From MVRV01 sp964469905 (GTDB lineage: Bacteria; Desulfobacterota; Syntrophia; Syntrophales; Smithellaceae): DNA of 64,000 nucleotides. The notes under the pieces are model-generated. The model saw only the letters and a list, made by a program, of their open reading frames with translations, was not told the origin of the DNA and searched no databases. Made by a program: the position numbers and the translations under genes. Location: assembly GCA_964469905.1 (NCBI GenBank), contig CAYXZW010000010.1, positions 6,749-70,748 on the forward strand, given 5' to 3'. Below are positions 42,322-50,630 of the stretch, piece after piece. Position 1 is the stretch's first letter. Each line of letters opens with the position of its first letter.

Positions 42322-43066
42322 ACTCGACGGCATAACTAAAATATTCGGCGGGCTTACCGCTCTGACGGATGTATCCTTAGAGGTAAAAAAAGGCTCCATA
42401 ACCGGTGTCATCGGCCCGAATGGCGCGGGCAAAACCACCTTGTTTAATATTGTAACCGGCCTTTACACACAGACATCCGGTGAGGTATATCTGGGCGAAA
42501 AAAATATTTCCCGTGTGGCGACGGAATCCCTTGCTGCGCTCGGTCTTGTGCGTACTTTCCAGAACATGGAACTTTTCGGGCAAATGACTGTGCTGGAAAA
42601 CGTCATGGTCGGACTCCATACAAAAAGCAGAAGCGGGGTTATTTCCTGTGCGTTTAAACTGCCCCGGCAGATTAAAGAAGAAAAAATGATTGCCCAAAAG
42701 GCCATGCACTGGCTGGATTTTACAGGGCTTACTGCTGAGGCCGGAAATACGGCCAATAACCTGCCTTTCGGCAAGGGCCGGATACTGGAGATTGCCCGAG
42801 CCCTGGCTGCCCAACCGCAGCTTATCCTGATGGACGAACCGGCAGCGGGGTTAAATGACATGGAAACCGCTCAAATGGCGGGGCTTATTTACAAAATCTG
42901 GGATTCCGGCATAACTGTCGTGCTGGTGGAGCACAACATGGATCTGGTAATGGATATCTGTGACTCCATCGTGGTTTTAAACCTGGGGGAAAAGCTGGCC
43001 TGCGGTACTCCGCGCGAGATTCAGGAAAATCCGGCGGTGATTGCAGCCTACCTGGGCGACGGATAA
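42314..43066 (+). CDS. livG: LIV-type ABC transporter ATP-binding protein, LivG family
   Basis: 250-residue ATPase. Walker A is VIGPNGAGKTTLFN near residue 35, followed by LVRTFQNMELFGQMTVLENV near 80-100 (LivG-type), a family insert (MVGLHTKSRSGVISCAFKLP), a degenerate signature LPFGKGRILEIARALAAQPQ near 155 and Walker B LILMDEPAAGLNDME near 175. The H-loop is VLVEHNMDLVMDI. The ATG overlaps the livM stop region by eight bases, so the pair is translated together. A 110-base palindromic element (43158-43267) lies between it and livF. Confidence 0.92.
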   Translation: MLRLDGITKIFGGLTALTDVSLEVKKGSITGVIGPNGAGKTTLFNIVTGLYTQTSGEVYLGEKNISRVATESLAALGLVRTFQNMELFGQMTVLENVMVGLHTKSRSGVISCAFKLPRQIKEEKMIAQKAMHWLDFTGLTAEAGNTANNLPFGKGRILEIARALAAQPQLILMDEPAAGLNDMETAQMAGLIYKIWDSGITVVLVEHNMDLVMDICDSIVVLNLGEKLACGTPREIQENPAVIAAYLGDG

Positions 43067-43157
43067 CGGCTGTTTTTCACGAAAACAAAACAGGACAACA
43101 ATGCTAGGAACTGCCAATTCCGATGGAACTTAAAATTTCTCAATATTTAGCGCCTTA

Positions 43158-43267
43158 GTAAAAAGATCCAGAGGCAAGGCGTGCAAATATTGAGAAACGA
43201 GGCGTACTTTTTAGCGTACGCCGCAGTGACAAAATATGCAGCACAACGCTGCATATGGACTTTTTAC
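43158..43267 (+). repeat. Palindromic element family P-like, copy 3, between livG and livF
   Basis: Outer inverted repeat GTAAAAAGATCCA (43158-43170) and TGGACTTTTTAC (43256-43267). Inside are GGCGTAC/GTACGCC (43201-43207, 43216-43222) and ATATGCAGC/GCTGCATAT (43234-43242, 43248-43256). The GAGGCGTA...GTACGCC core matches the centre of the other P copies. It ends nine bases before the livF ATG. Confidence 0.65.
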
Positions 43268-43276
43268 AAGGTCGCT

Positions 43277-44020
43277 ATGCTGAAGATAAAGAACATCAAT
43301 ACATACTACGGGCGAGTGCACGCCCTGAAAAATGTGTCCCTGCATCTGAGGGAAGGGGAGATAGTTACGCTTATCGGCGCCAACGGTGCGGGTAAGACTA
43401 CCCTGCTTAATTCCTTATCCTGTATTGTGCCGGTGGCAAGCGGCGAGATTCTTTTTGCCGGAGAATCCATCAGCAATCTGGCACCAAGCCAGATCGTCCG
43501 GCTGGGCATATCTCAGGTTCCGGAAGGCCGGCAGGTTTTCAAACCGCTTTCGGTGGAAGACAACCTGGAACTCGGAGCTTATCAGCATTCCGGCTCCCGG
43601 TCAGGCAGGGCGGAGGCGAAAAATACCGCCGCCATGATTTACGATTTATTTCCTATCTTGCATAAAAGAAGAAAGCAACTGGCCGGAACCCTATCAGGCG
43701 GAGAACAGCAAATGCTTTCCGTCGGTCGTGCGCTGATGGCCAAGCCCAAACTTATGCTGCTCGACGAACCGTCGATGGGGCTGGCTCCGATGATTGTTGC
43801 CGAAATATTCCGCGTTATTGAAAATCTGTCGCGGGAAAAGAAAACGACAATTCTGTTGGTGGAGCAAAACGCCCGGGCAGCCCTGAAAATGGCCCATCGC
43901 GGTTACGTGCTGGAAACGGGAAAGATGATTCTGGAGGGAACTGCTGAGGAGTTACTGGGAAATAAAGACGTGCAGCGGGCCTATCTGGGACGGGATAAGA
44001 AGGAAATCTGGGAGCGATAA
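43277..44020 (+). CDS. livF: LIV-type ABC transporter ATP-binding protein, LivF family
   Basis: 247-residue ATPase. The ATG at 43277 (MLKIKNINTYYGRVHALKNV) is chosen; the longer in-frame reading from 43181 would run through a palindromic repeat and add unrelated residues. Walker A is LIGANGAGKTTLLN near 37, SQVPEGRQVFKPLSVEDNLE near 85, signature TLSGGEQQMLSVGRALM near 142 and Walker B LMLLDEPSMGLAPM near 162. It has only a weak ribosome site (AAGGTCGCT). A 122-base palindromic element starts directly after its TAA stop. Confidence 0.92.
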   Translation: MLKIKNINTYYGRVHALKNVSLHLREGEIVTLIGANGAGKTTLLNSLSCIVPVASGEILFAGESISNLAPSQIVRLGISQVPEGRQVFKPLSVEDNLELGAYQHSGSRSGRAEAKNTAAMIYDLFPILHKRRKQLAGTLSGGEQQMLSVGRALMAKPKLMLLDEPSMGLAPMIVAEIFRVIENLSREKKTTILLVEQNARAALKMAHRGYVLETGKMILEGTAEELLGNKDVQRAYLGRDKKEIWER

Positions 44021-44142
44021 GTGCAGTTGAAAACCGCTCATCTACGGCGTTGCGTTTCACACCTAACCGCTCAACGTATATTCATATACGCCTCGCGATT
44101 CGGTTTTTACGCGCCTTGTACCTGAGCAGTTTTGAACTGCAC
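44021..44142 (+). repeat. Palindromic element, copy 4, directly after livF
   Basis: GTGCAGTTGAAAACCGCTCA (44021-44040) and TGAGCAGTTTTGAACTGCAC (44123-44142) are terminal inverted repeats, 18 of 20 bases complementary. The centre is a perfect CGTATA-TTCA-TATACG (44075-44090), flanked by CTCAACGTAT and ATACGCCTC shared with copies 1 and 2. It starts on the base after the livF stop. Confidence 0.78.
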
Positions 44143-44188
44143 CTAAAAGAGAATACTCAACTGCATGAATTAGCCGGGAGGTTTTAAG

Positions 44189-45493
44189 ATGAATAATATC
44201 TGGGATCAAACTCATGAGTGTATGTCGCGCGATGAACTCGAGCAGCTCCAATTGGAGAGACTCCAGGCAACTATTAATCGTGTGCATAAGAATGTAACTC
44301 ATTACCGGAAGAAGTTCGCCCAGCCGGGAATTCTCCCTGATGATATTCGATCGCTTTCCGATTTGACTAAACTTCCTTTTACCACCAAAGAGGATTTGCG
44401 CATCAACTATCCTTATGGAATGTTTGCCGTACCGCTGCGGGAAGTAGTCCGCATTCATTCGTCTTCCGGAACAACCAGCAAACCGATTGTGGTCGGTTAC
44501 ACAAAAAACGATATCCGCATCTGGTCGAACCTTGTCGCCCGTTTCATGACGGCCGCAGGTGTAACCCATGACGATCTCGTACAAATAGCTTTCAGCTACG
44601 GCCTTTTTACCGGCGCCTTCGGCGTCCATTACGGAACGGAGGTTATCGGAGCTTCGGTTATCCCGATGGGCACCGGTAACACGGAAAAACAAATCATGAT
44701 AATGCAGGATTATAAAACAACCGTTCTGGTCAGTACGCCCAGTTATGCCCTCCAGCTGGCCAACCGTATCGAAAAGGCCGGGATCGATCCGCACTCGCTT
44801 TCTCTGAAAGTCGGCCTGTTTGGCGGAGAGCCCTGGTCGGAAAAAATGCGCCGGGAAATCGAAAGCAGGCTGGGCTTAAGTGCAACGGATAATTACGGCT
44901 TATCGGAAGTAATCGGGCCGGGTATTGCCGGCGAGTGTCAATGTAAAAACGGCATGCATATTTATGAAGATTCGTTTATTCCGGAAATTATTGATCCGCA
45001 AAGCGGTGCCCTGCTGCCGCCGGGCAGACCCGGTGAATTGGTGCTGACAACATTAAACAAAGAAGCCTTCCCGATGATTCGTTACCGTACCGGCGATATT
45101 ACCAGTCTGGATTATTCACCTTGCGCCTGCGGCCGGACGCAGGTCAGAATGCAGCGAGTAGTGCGGCGATCCGACGATATGCTGATTATTCGCGGCATCA
45201 ATGTATATCCTTCGCAAATTGAAGAAGCAATAATCCGCGTGGCCGGAGGCGATGCCCCCTATCAGATTGTTGTTGAACGCAAAGAGGCCATGGATTCCCT
45301 CGAGGTAATAATCGAAGTCACTAACCGGATATTTTCCCTGGAACTGCAAAAACAGCGCTCCTTCCTGGAAACGCTCAAAAAGCGTATCGGATCAGTAACC
45401 GGTATCGGAGTATCCGTAAAACTGGTCGAAGCCAACAGCTTGCCGCGGACTGAAGGCACAATCAGCAAAGTAGTCGATAACAGGCAGATTTAA
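44189..45493 (+). CDS. paaK: Phenylacetate-CoA ligase
   Basis: 434-residue AMP-forming ligase of the PaaK family, smaller than general acyl-CoA synthetases. Motifs: N-terminal REELEQLQ-like DELEQLQLERLQATINRV, KLPFTTKEDLRINYPYGMF near 62, P-loop HSSSGTTSKPIVVGYTKNDI near 90, DNYGLSEVIGPGIAGECQ near 235 and RRSDDMLIIRGINVYPSQIE near 325. PaaK makes phenylacetyl-CoA; in amino acid fermenters it can run backward to make ATP from arylacetyl-CoA. A GGGAGG site precedes it. It closes the Tyr-leader transporter run, supporting aromatic substrates. No indolepyruvate oxidoreductase genes are in the window. Confidence 0.93.
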   Translation: MNNIWDQTHECMSRDELEQLQLERLQATINRVHKNVTHYRKKFAQPGILPDDIRSLSDLTKLPFTTKEDLRINYPYGMFAVPLREVVRIHSSSGTTSKPIVVGYTKNDIRIWSNLVARFMTAAGVTHDDLVQIAFSYGLFTGAFGVHYGTEVIGASVIPMGTGNTEKQIMIMQDYKTTVLVSTPSYALQLANRIEKAGIDPHSLSLKVGLFGGEPWSEKMRREIESRLGLSATDNYGLSEVIGPGIAGECQCKNGMHIYEDSFIPEIIDPQSGALLPPGRPGELVLTTLNKEAFPMIRYRTGDITSLDYSPCACGRTQVRMQRVVRRSDDMLIIRGINVYPSQIEEAIIRVAGGDAPYQIVVERKEAMDSLEVIIEVTNRIFSLELQKQRSFLETLKKRIGSVTGIGVSVKLVEANSLPRTEGTISKVVDNRQI

Positions 45494-45601
45494 TATTTGC
45501 TTGTAATGACGGTTAATATTCGGTAATGAGAACGGCTAGCTGTATATACACCTGTATTAATTAATCGGGTCGGTTCAGTATTTATCGAAAGGCAGAAGGA
45601 A

Positions 45602-47188
45602 ATGGCGGGCAGATTATCTTTAGCAGAAGAACAGACAACCGCAATAGGAGCAAACGAAATCAAGGAAGCCTATGAGCGCCTTACCAGCTTAGCCGATGAG
45701 GCATTGTTCCGGATACGATTCAATGACGGCAGTATAATCTATATCAACGAAGCGGCCAAAAAAATTCTCGGCTATTCTCTGGATGAGTATATAGCTGATC
45801 CGGATATTTTTGCCCGAATTATTCATGCCGATTATTATCCCCACTGGCTTGCGGCTACCGCAGAGATGAAAGGTGGCAAAGATTTCGTAAAAAACCTGAT
45901 TCTGTCAATAGCGGCAAAAGACGGCCGGACTGTGATGTTGGAATTTACTGCCGTTGCCCTGAGGAATGAAAGCGGGAAAATTGTTTATCTCGAATCCCTC
46001 GGGCGGGATATAACCGTCCGCGGCTTTATGGAGATGGAGCTGGCCAAGGCCCAGAAACTGGAGTCTATCGGCCTGTTAGCCGGTGGCATTGCTCATGATT
46101 TCAATAACATTCTGACTGCCATCCTGGGCTCGATTTCTTTAGCGAAAATTGAAGCAACATCACCAGACAGACTTCATGAAAGACTTTCCCGCGCGGAAGA
46201 ACATTGTCTGAAAGCAAAATCGTTGACCAACCGTCTGCTGACTTATTCGCGGGGAGGCAGTCCCCAGCGGAAAACATCTTCTCTGTCCAGGGTATTGGAA
46301 GAAGCTGCAGTGTTTTCCGTAAGCGGAAAAAACATCAAATGTAAATTTGATTTTGCCGATGGCCTCTGGCCGGCACAAATAGATGAAGGGCAAATGCATC
46401 AGGTTACCCATTACCTGGTAACTAATGCCGCTGAAGCTATGCCTCAAGGAGGAACTATCGAAATCGGTGCGCAGAATATACATCTGAATGCCGATCAGTT
46501 ACCACCTCTGTCCGCCGGCAATTATCTAAAATGGTATGTTAAAGACCATGGTGTAGGGATACCCCAGGAACACATCAAGAAACTGTTTGATCCTTATTTT
46601 ACAACCAAGCAAATGAGCAATGTTAAGGGGATGGGACTGGGGCTGGCTCTATGCTATTCCATCGTCAAGAACCATGAAGGATTGATTGTCGTTAATTCTA
46701 AACTCGGGTCCGGCACTGTTTTTACGGTCTATATTCCAGCGGTAGATAAAGAAATTATACCCCGAGACCCCAAGGAACCCCGGGAAATAAAAACAAGGGC
46801 TAAACATAAAATTCTTCTAATTGATGATGAGCAGATTTTGCTGGATGTAACCTCCAGCATGCTCAGCCATCTGGGATATGAAGTAGCTACTGCCCAATCC
46901 CATCAAGAAGCTTTATATATTTACAGTAGAGCAAAGGAAGACGGTCAGCCTTTTTCTTTAATTATTATAGACCTAACCTTGCGCGGTGAAGAGGGAGGGG
47001 AAACGGCAATTCGCCGTTGGCTGACTATTCATCCCGAAGTAAAGGCGGTTATATCCAGCGGCTATACACGTGACCCGGTACTGGAAGAATATTGGAAATA
47101 CGGCTTTGCGGGTGCCATTATGAAACCATACACGCTGGCTGAATTGGAAAAAGCCCTGGCCAAGGCCATCGCCAGAGACAACAACTAA
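45602..47188 (+). CDS. PAS-containing hybrid sensor histidine kinase
   Basis: 528-residue soluble kinase. PAS domain (about 25-140, YERLTSLADEALFRIRFNDG), HisKA with GGIAHDFNNILTAILGS near 162, HATPase with THYLVTNAAEAMPQGG near 270 and DHGVGIPQEH, KGMGLGLALCYSIVKNHEG near 315-360, then a receiver domain (400-528) with ILLIDDEQ and IIIDLTLRG. The receiver's usual Asp-x-x-Met/Leu-Pro contains Thr-Leu-Arg-Gly after the Asp, so the loop differs from the canonical one. The ATG follows AGAAGGA with close spacing. It lies 108 bases after paaK and could sense its product, but nothing in the sequence shows this. Confidence 0.9.
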   Translation: MAGRLSLAEEQTTAIGANEIKEAYERLTSLADEALFRIRFNDGSIIYINEAAKKILGYSLDEYIADPDIFARIIHADYYPHWLAATAEMKGGKDFVKNLILSIAAKDGRTVMLEFTAVALRNESGKIVYLESLGRDITVRGFMEMELAKAQKLESIGLLAGGIAHDFNNILTAILGSISLAKIEATSPDRLHERLSRAEEHCLKAKSLTNRLLTYSRGGSPQRKTSSLSRVLEEAAVFSVSGKNIKCKFDFADGLWPAQIDEGQMHQVTHYLVTNAAEAMPQGGTIEIGAQNIHLNADQLPPLSAGNYLKWYVKDHGVGIPQEHIKKLFDPYFTTKQMSNVKGMGLGLALCYSIVKNHEGLIVVNSKLGSGTVFTVYIPAVDKEIIPRDPKEPREIKTRAKHKILLIDDEQILLDVTSSMLSHLGYEVATAQSHQEALYIYSRAKEDGQPFSLIIIDLTLRGEEGGETAIRRWLTIHPEVKAVISSGYTRDPVLEEYWKYGFAGAIMKPYTLAELEKALAKAIARDNN

Positions 47189-47281
47189 TTCGGCCGGAAG
47201 AATAATCCTGGTTAAATCTGTTCTGCCGGACAATTATAGCAGTCCAAAAACGGCCGGTTGCTGCAATTATGAGGAGGAAAA

Positions 47282-48217
47282 ATGGGAGAGGGCATTAGTG
47301 ATTACACAAAAAATATTGTCGATTTAAGGCGGCACATGTGGATGGCGGGAGTGGAAGTGGAGCTGCGCCGTCTCATCTGGCAAATTGCCGTAGTCGGTAA
47401 ATATATTTCCGCGAAAATTCACGAAGCAAACCGCAAACAGGCCGGCTACAAAAATATTTACGGCGAAGACCAGCTTTCGCTGGATCGCAGTTCTGATGAG
47501 ATTTTGAAAAATCAATTGCAGTTCTCCGGCTTTGTCCGGGAATATGCATCAGAAGAACAGGAAGCAATAGTTAAAATCGGCACAGGAAGCGAAAAATATA
47601 TCGTTACTGCTGATCCGCTGGATGGTTCATCGCTGGTTGATACTAATCTGGCTATCGGCACAATTATCGGCATTCACAAAGAATCGGTTTTTGATACCGG
47701 AAAAAAGACGATGGCCGCAGCGCTCTATATAACTTATGGCCCCCTGATTACAATTGTTTATTCGGCGGGCTTTGGAACTCACGAATTTGTGCTCAACCGT
47801 GAAGGCGAGTATGTTCTGGCCCAGGAGAATATCAGGTTGAGAGAAAAGGGTTCCATATTTTCGCCGGGCGGACTGCGCCGGGAATGGCTGCCGGAACATC
47901 TGCAATTTATTGAAGCACTGGAGAAAGACGGCTACAAACTGCGCTACAGCGGCGGTTTCGTACCCGACATCAATCAGGTACTGATAAAGAAAGGCGGGAT
48001 ATTTACCTATCCGGCGCTCATAAAATCACCACGGGGCAAGTTGCGCCTTCTGTTTGAACTTCAGCCCATGGCTTTTATTATCGAGCAGGCAGGCGGACGG
48101 TCAACTGATGGCCAGTCCGATATTCTGTCCTTAAAAGTAGAAAGCCTTGATCAGTGTTCACCTGTTTACATGGGCAGCACCACCGAGGTTCAAATGGCTC
48201 AACAATATTTAAAGTAA
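47282..48217 (+). CDS. fbp: Fructose-1,6-bisphosphatase class I
   Basis: 311-residue gluconeogenic phosphatase. The class I signature is ADPLDGSSLVDTNLAIGTI near residue 117, with metal-ligand Asp and Glu. GEDQLSLDRSSDEILKNQL near 60 and LRYSGGFVPDINQVLIKKGG near 222 (phosphate-binding region) also fit. The last helix region reads QAGGRSTDGQSDILSLK. The ribosome site is GAGGAGG. Ten bases separate it from the aldolase gene, which performs the preceding step, so this pair builds hexose phosphates from triose phosphates. This suits an organism living on organic acids. Confidence 0.95.
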   Translation: MGEGISDYTKNIVDLRRHMWMAGVEVELRRLIWQIAVVGKYISAKIHEANRKQAGYKNIYGEDQLSLDRSSDEILKNQLQFSGFVREYASEEQEAIVKIGTGSEKYIVTADPLDGSSLVDTNLAIGTIIGIHKESVFDTGKKTMAAALYITYGPLITIVYSAGFGTHEFVLNREGEYVLAQENIRLREKGSIFSPGGLRREWLPEHLQFIEALEKDGYKLRYSGGFVPDINQVLIKKGGIFTYPALIKSPRGKLRLLFELQPMAFIIEQAGGRSTDGQSDILSLKVESLDQCSPVYMGSTTEVQMAQQYLK

Positions 48218-48227
48218 AGGAGCTTGC

Positions 48228-49622
48228 ATGATTTACGAAAACAAAGATCAATTGAAAAGCGAATATGCACAGATTATTCAAATCGACGGGAATGATGTGC
48301 ATATTCTGGATGAAGCAAAATTGAGAGATGAACTGATTGATTCTCTTATTTATACAGCAGTATTCAGCCCGGATCAGGCAACGCAGGATGCAGCCTGCTG
48401 GCTTATTCGCCGCTCTGCAGCCGCTCTGGGAATTCTGTCCGCTTCCATCCAGCCGCTCTACGAGGCAATGGGTCGGGGCGAATTAAAGGGCTTTACCGTG
48501 CCGGCAATTAACCTGCGGGCAATAACCTATGATTCCGCCCAGGCCATTTTTCGGGCGGCAATCAAAGGACAGGTTGGTCCCGTTATCTTTGAAATCGCCC
48601 GTTCGGAAATAGATTATACACTCCAAAGGCCGCTGGAATATACCTGTGCGGTAACTGCTGCCGCGATAAAAGCCGGTTATTCGGGACCAATATTTCTCCA
48701 GGGAGATCATTTTCAGGTTAATGCCAAAAAATTTGCCGCTGACCCCGCCAAAGAAGTCCAGGCAGTAAAAAATTTAATCTGGGAAGCAATCGAAGCCGGT
48801 TTCTATAATATCGACATTGACACATCAACTCTGGTGGACCTGAGCCGCGCTACCGTAAAAGAACAACAGGAAACGAACTACCAGCTGGCGGCGGAACTGA
48901 CAACAATGATCCGGGATTTGGAGCCACAAGGCATTTCCATCTCCGTCGGCGGCGAGATCGGCGAAGTCGGTGGAAAAAACAGCACCGTGGAAGAATTGCA
49001 GGCCTTCATGGAAGGGTATCTGGAATCGCTCCAAATCGGCGATCAGCCGCTTGTCCCCATCAGCAAGATCAGCGTCCAGACAGGAACAACACATGGAGGT
49101 GTACCCCTGGCCGACGGCTCTGTTGCGGAAGTTAAAATTGATTTTGCTGTCCTGGAACAACTATCCCAAATGGCCCGTAACCGGTATGGTTTAGCCGGTG
49201 CAGTGCAGCATGGTGCATCCACCCTGCCGGATGAAGCGTTTGACAGATTCCCGGCCGTGGGTACTGCCGAAATCCACCTGGCCACCGGTTTCCAGAATAT
49301 TATTTATGACAGCCCCAGTTTCCCGCAAGAACTGAAAGCAAGAATTTACGAATACCTGAAGAAGGAATTTAAGGGAGAATGGAAAGAAAAGGACACCGAA
49401 GAGCAATTTCTTTACAAAACCCGCAAAAAAGGATTTGCTTCCTTTAAACTGGAGATGTGGAATTTACCGGCTCCGGTAATCCGGCAATTGGGGGCGCAAC
49501 TGGAAAAACAACTTTCATTTTTGTTTGGTAAGCTGAAAGTAAATTCCACTTCTGAGATTACCCGGAAATACGTTCAGCCGGTTGATGTTAACCTGGAAAT
49601 GCCGGCAGCACTAAAAGGATAA
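48228..49622 (+). CDS. Class II fructose-bisphosphate aldolase
   Basis: 464-residue zinc aldolase, longer than the usual 300-350 residues by extensions at both ends. Core motifs: FTVPAINLRAITYDSAQAIF near 85, IFLQGDHFQVNAKKFAADP near 145 (the Asp-His pair of the active site), IDTSTLVD near 195, SVGGEIGEVGGKNSTVEEL near 235, QTGTTHGGVP near 275 and AVQHGASTLPDEAFDRFP near 320 with a zinc-binding His. It forms fructose-1,6-bisphosphate from triose phosphates for the fbp-encoded enzyme just upstream. The ribosome site is AAAGGAGC. Only two bases separate its stop codon from the next start. Confidence 0.9.
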   Translation: MIYENKDQLKSEYAQIIQIDGNDVHILDEAKLRDELIDSLIYTAVFSPDQATQDAACWLIRRSAAALGILSASIQPLYEAMGRGELKGFTVPAINLRAITYDSAQAIFRAAIKGQVGPVIFEIARSEIDYTLQRPLEYTCAVTAAAIKAGYSGPIFLQGDHFQVNAKKFAADPAKEVQAVKNLIWEAIEAGFYNIDIDTSTLVDLSRATVKEQQETNYQLAAELTTMIRDLEPQGISISVGGEIGEVGGKNSTVEELQAFMEGYLESLQIGDQPLVPISKISVQTGTTHGGVPLADGSVAEVKIDFAVLEQLSQMARNRYGLAGAVQHGASTLPDEAFDRFPAVGTAEIHLATGFQNIIYDSPSFPQELKARIYEYLKKEFKGEWKEKDTEEQFLYKTRKKGFASFKLEMWNLPAPVIRQLGAQLEKQLSFLFGKLKVNSTSEITRKYVQPVDVNLEMPAALKG

Positions 49623-49624
49623 TA

Positions 49625-50526
49625 ATGAAAGCGGCAATACTGGAAAAAATAACCAGTATTAAAGAAAATAAACAGCCCCTGAAAATTGTGGAGCTGCCGT
49701 TGCCGGAAGTACACGCCGGTGAAATTCTACTAAAAATTTCCACCTGCGGTGTTTGTCATACTGAACTCGACGAAATCGAGGGAAGGACACCACCGGCAAA
49801 ACTCCCCTGTATCCCGGGTCATCAAATAATCGGCACTGTAATAGCTCGCGGAGATGGGGCAACAAAATTCGCGACGGGCGAAAGAGCAGGAATCGGCTGG
49901 ATAAACCATAGCTGTGGTCATTGCGAGTATTGTCTTGCCGGAATGGAAAACCTCTGCCCTGATTTTCTGGCTACCGTTCCTTAAGTCTGGCCAATTTAAA
50001 AAATGGTGGAAGTCTCGGCCTGACAGGTTTTGGCGCCTCCGCCCATCTCATCCTGAAAATGGTGCACCATCTCTATCCCCAATCGGATGTTTTCGTTTTC
50101 GCCCGCAAGGAAAATGAACGCCTCTTTGCCCGTGAGACCGGTGCCGTATGGGCCGGAGACATCGGCGAGGATAGCCCGCAGAAACTGCAGGCTATCATTG
50201 ATACGACTCCCGCCTGGAGACCGGTTGTCGAGGCTCTCCGCAACATTGCACCTGCGGGGCGACTGGTCATCAATGCGATCCGCAAGGAAGATACGGACAG
50301 GAATTATCTTTTACAACTGGATTATGCCCGGCATATCTGGCTGGAAAAAGAAATAAAGAGTGTGGCCAATGTCACGCGCCGGGACATCGAAGAATTTTTA
50401 ATCCTGGCCGCACAAATACCGCTGCACCCGGCAGTTGAGGAATACCCTCTGGAAGAGGCCAACCGCGCCCTGACTCAATTAAAAGAAGGTAAAATTCGCG
50501 GGGCTAAAGTGCTGAAAATCAGTTAG
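49625..50526 (+). pseudogene. Zinc-dependent alcohol dehydrogenase pseudogene, internal deletion
   Basis: First part (49625-49984, 119 codons) holds the N-terminal domain with catalytic CGVCHTELDEIEGR, PGHQIIGTVI and structural zinc Cys in CGHCEYCLAGMENLC. At ENLCPDFLA it passes through GGCTACCG into an out-of-frame sequence, and a TAA stops it at 49982. In another frame from 49969, GYRSLSLANLKNGG, GLTGFGASAHLILKM and the NAD-domain tail follow to 50526. About 60 codons, including the nucleotide-domain start and PLLCAG region, are missing. A deletion between two GGCTAC-like strings is the likely cause. It is the third gene after fbp and aldolase. The final TAG is part of repeat family T. Confidence 0.85.
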
Positions 50527-50598
50527 GAGCCGTTACGAAATTGTCTGTTCTTTTCTCTATTGCGTTACGGCTCCTTATGCCGTTTGCTATAATATTAT
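50524..50598 (+). repeat. Repeat family T (TAGGAGCCGTTAC), copy 3, at the adh pseudogene 3' end
   Basis: Opens with TAGGAGCCGTTACG, TAG being the stop codon, and closes with CGTTACGGCTCCTTATGCCG then a short AT tail. Compared with copies 1 and 2 it lacks the inner CACC block. GGAGCCGT and ACGGCTCC are perfect complements. Confidence 0.75.
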
Positions 50599-50602
50599 GC
50601 GC

Positions 50603-50625
50603 AGGCCGTTTTTACACAACGGCCT
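50603..50625. terminator. Bidirectional hairpin between convergent genes
   Basis: AGGCCGTT (50603-50610) pairs with AACGGCCT (50618-50625), loop of seven, between the adh pseudogene and the minus-strand zinc-ribbon gene ending at 50631. No long T-run on either side. Confidence 0.5.
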
Positions 50626-50630
50626 AATAT

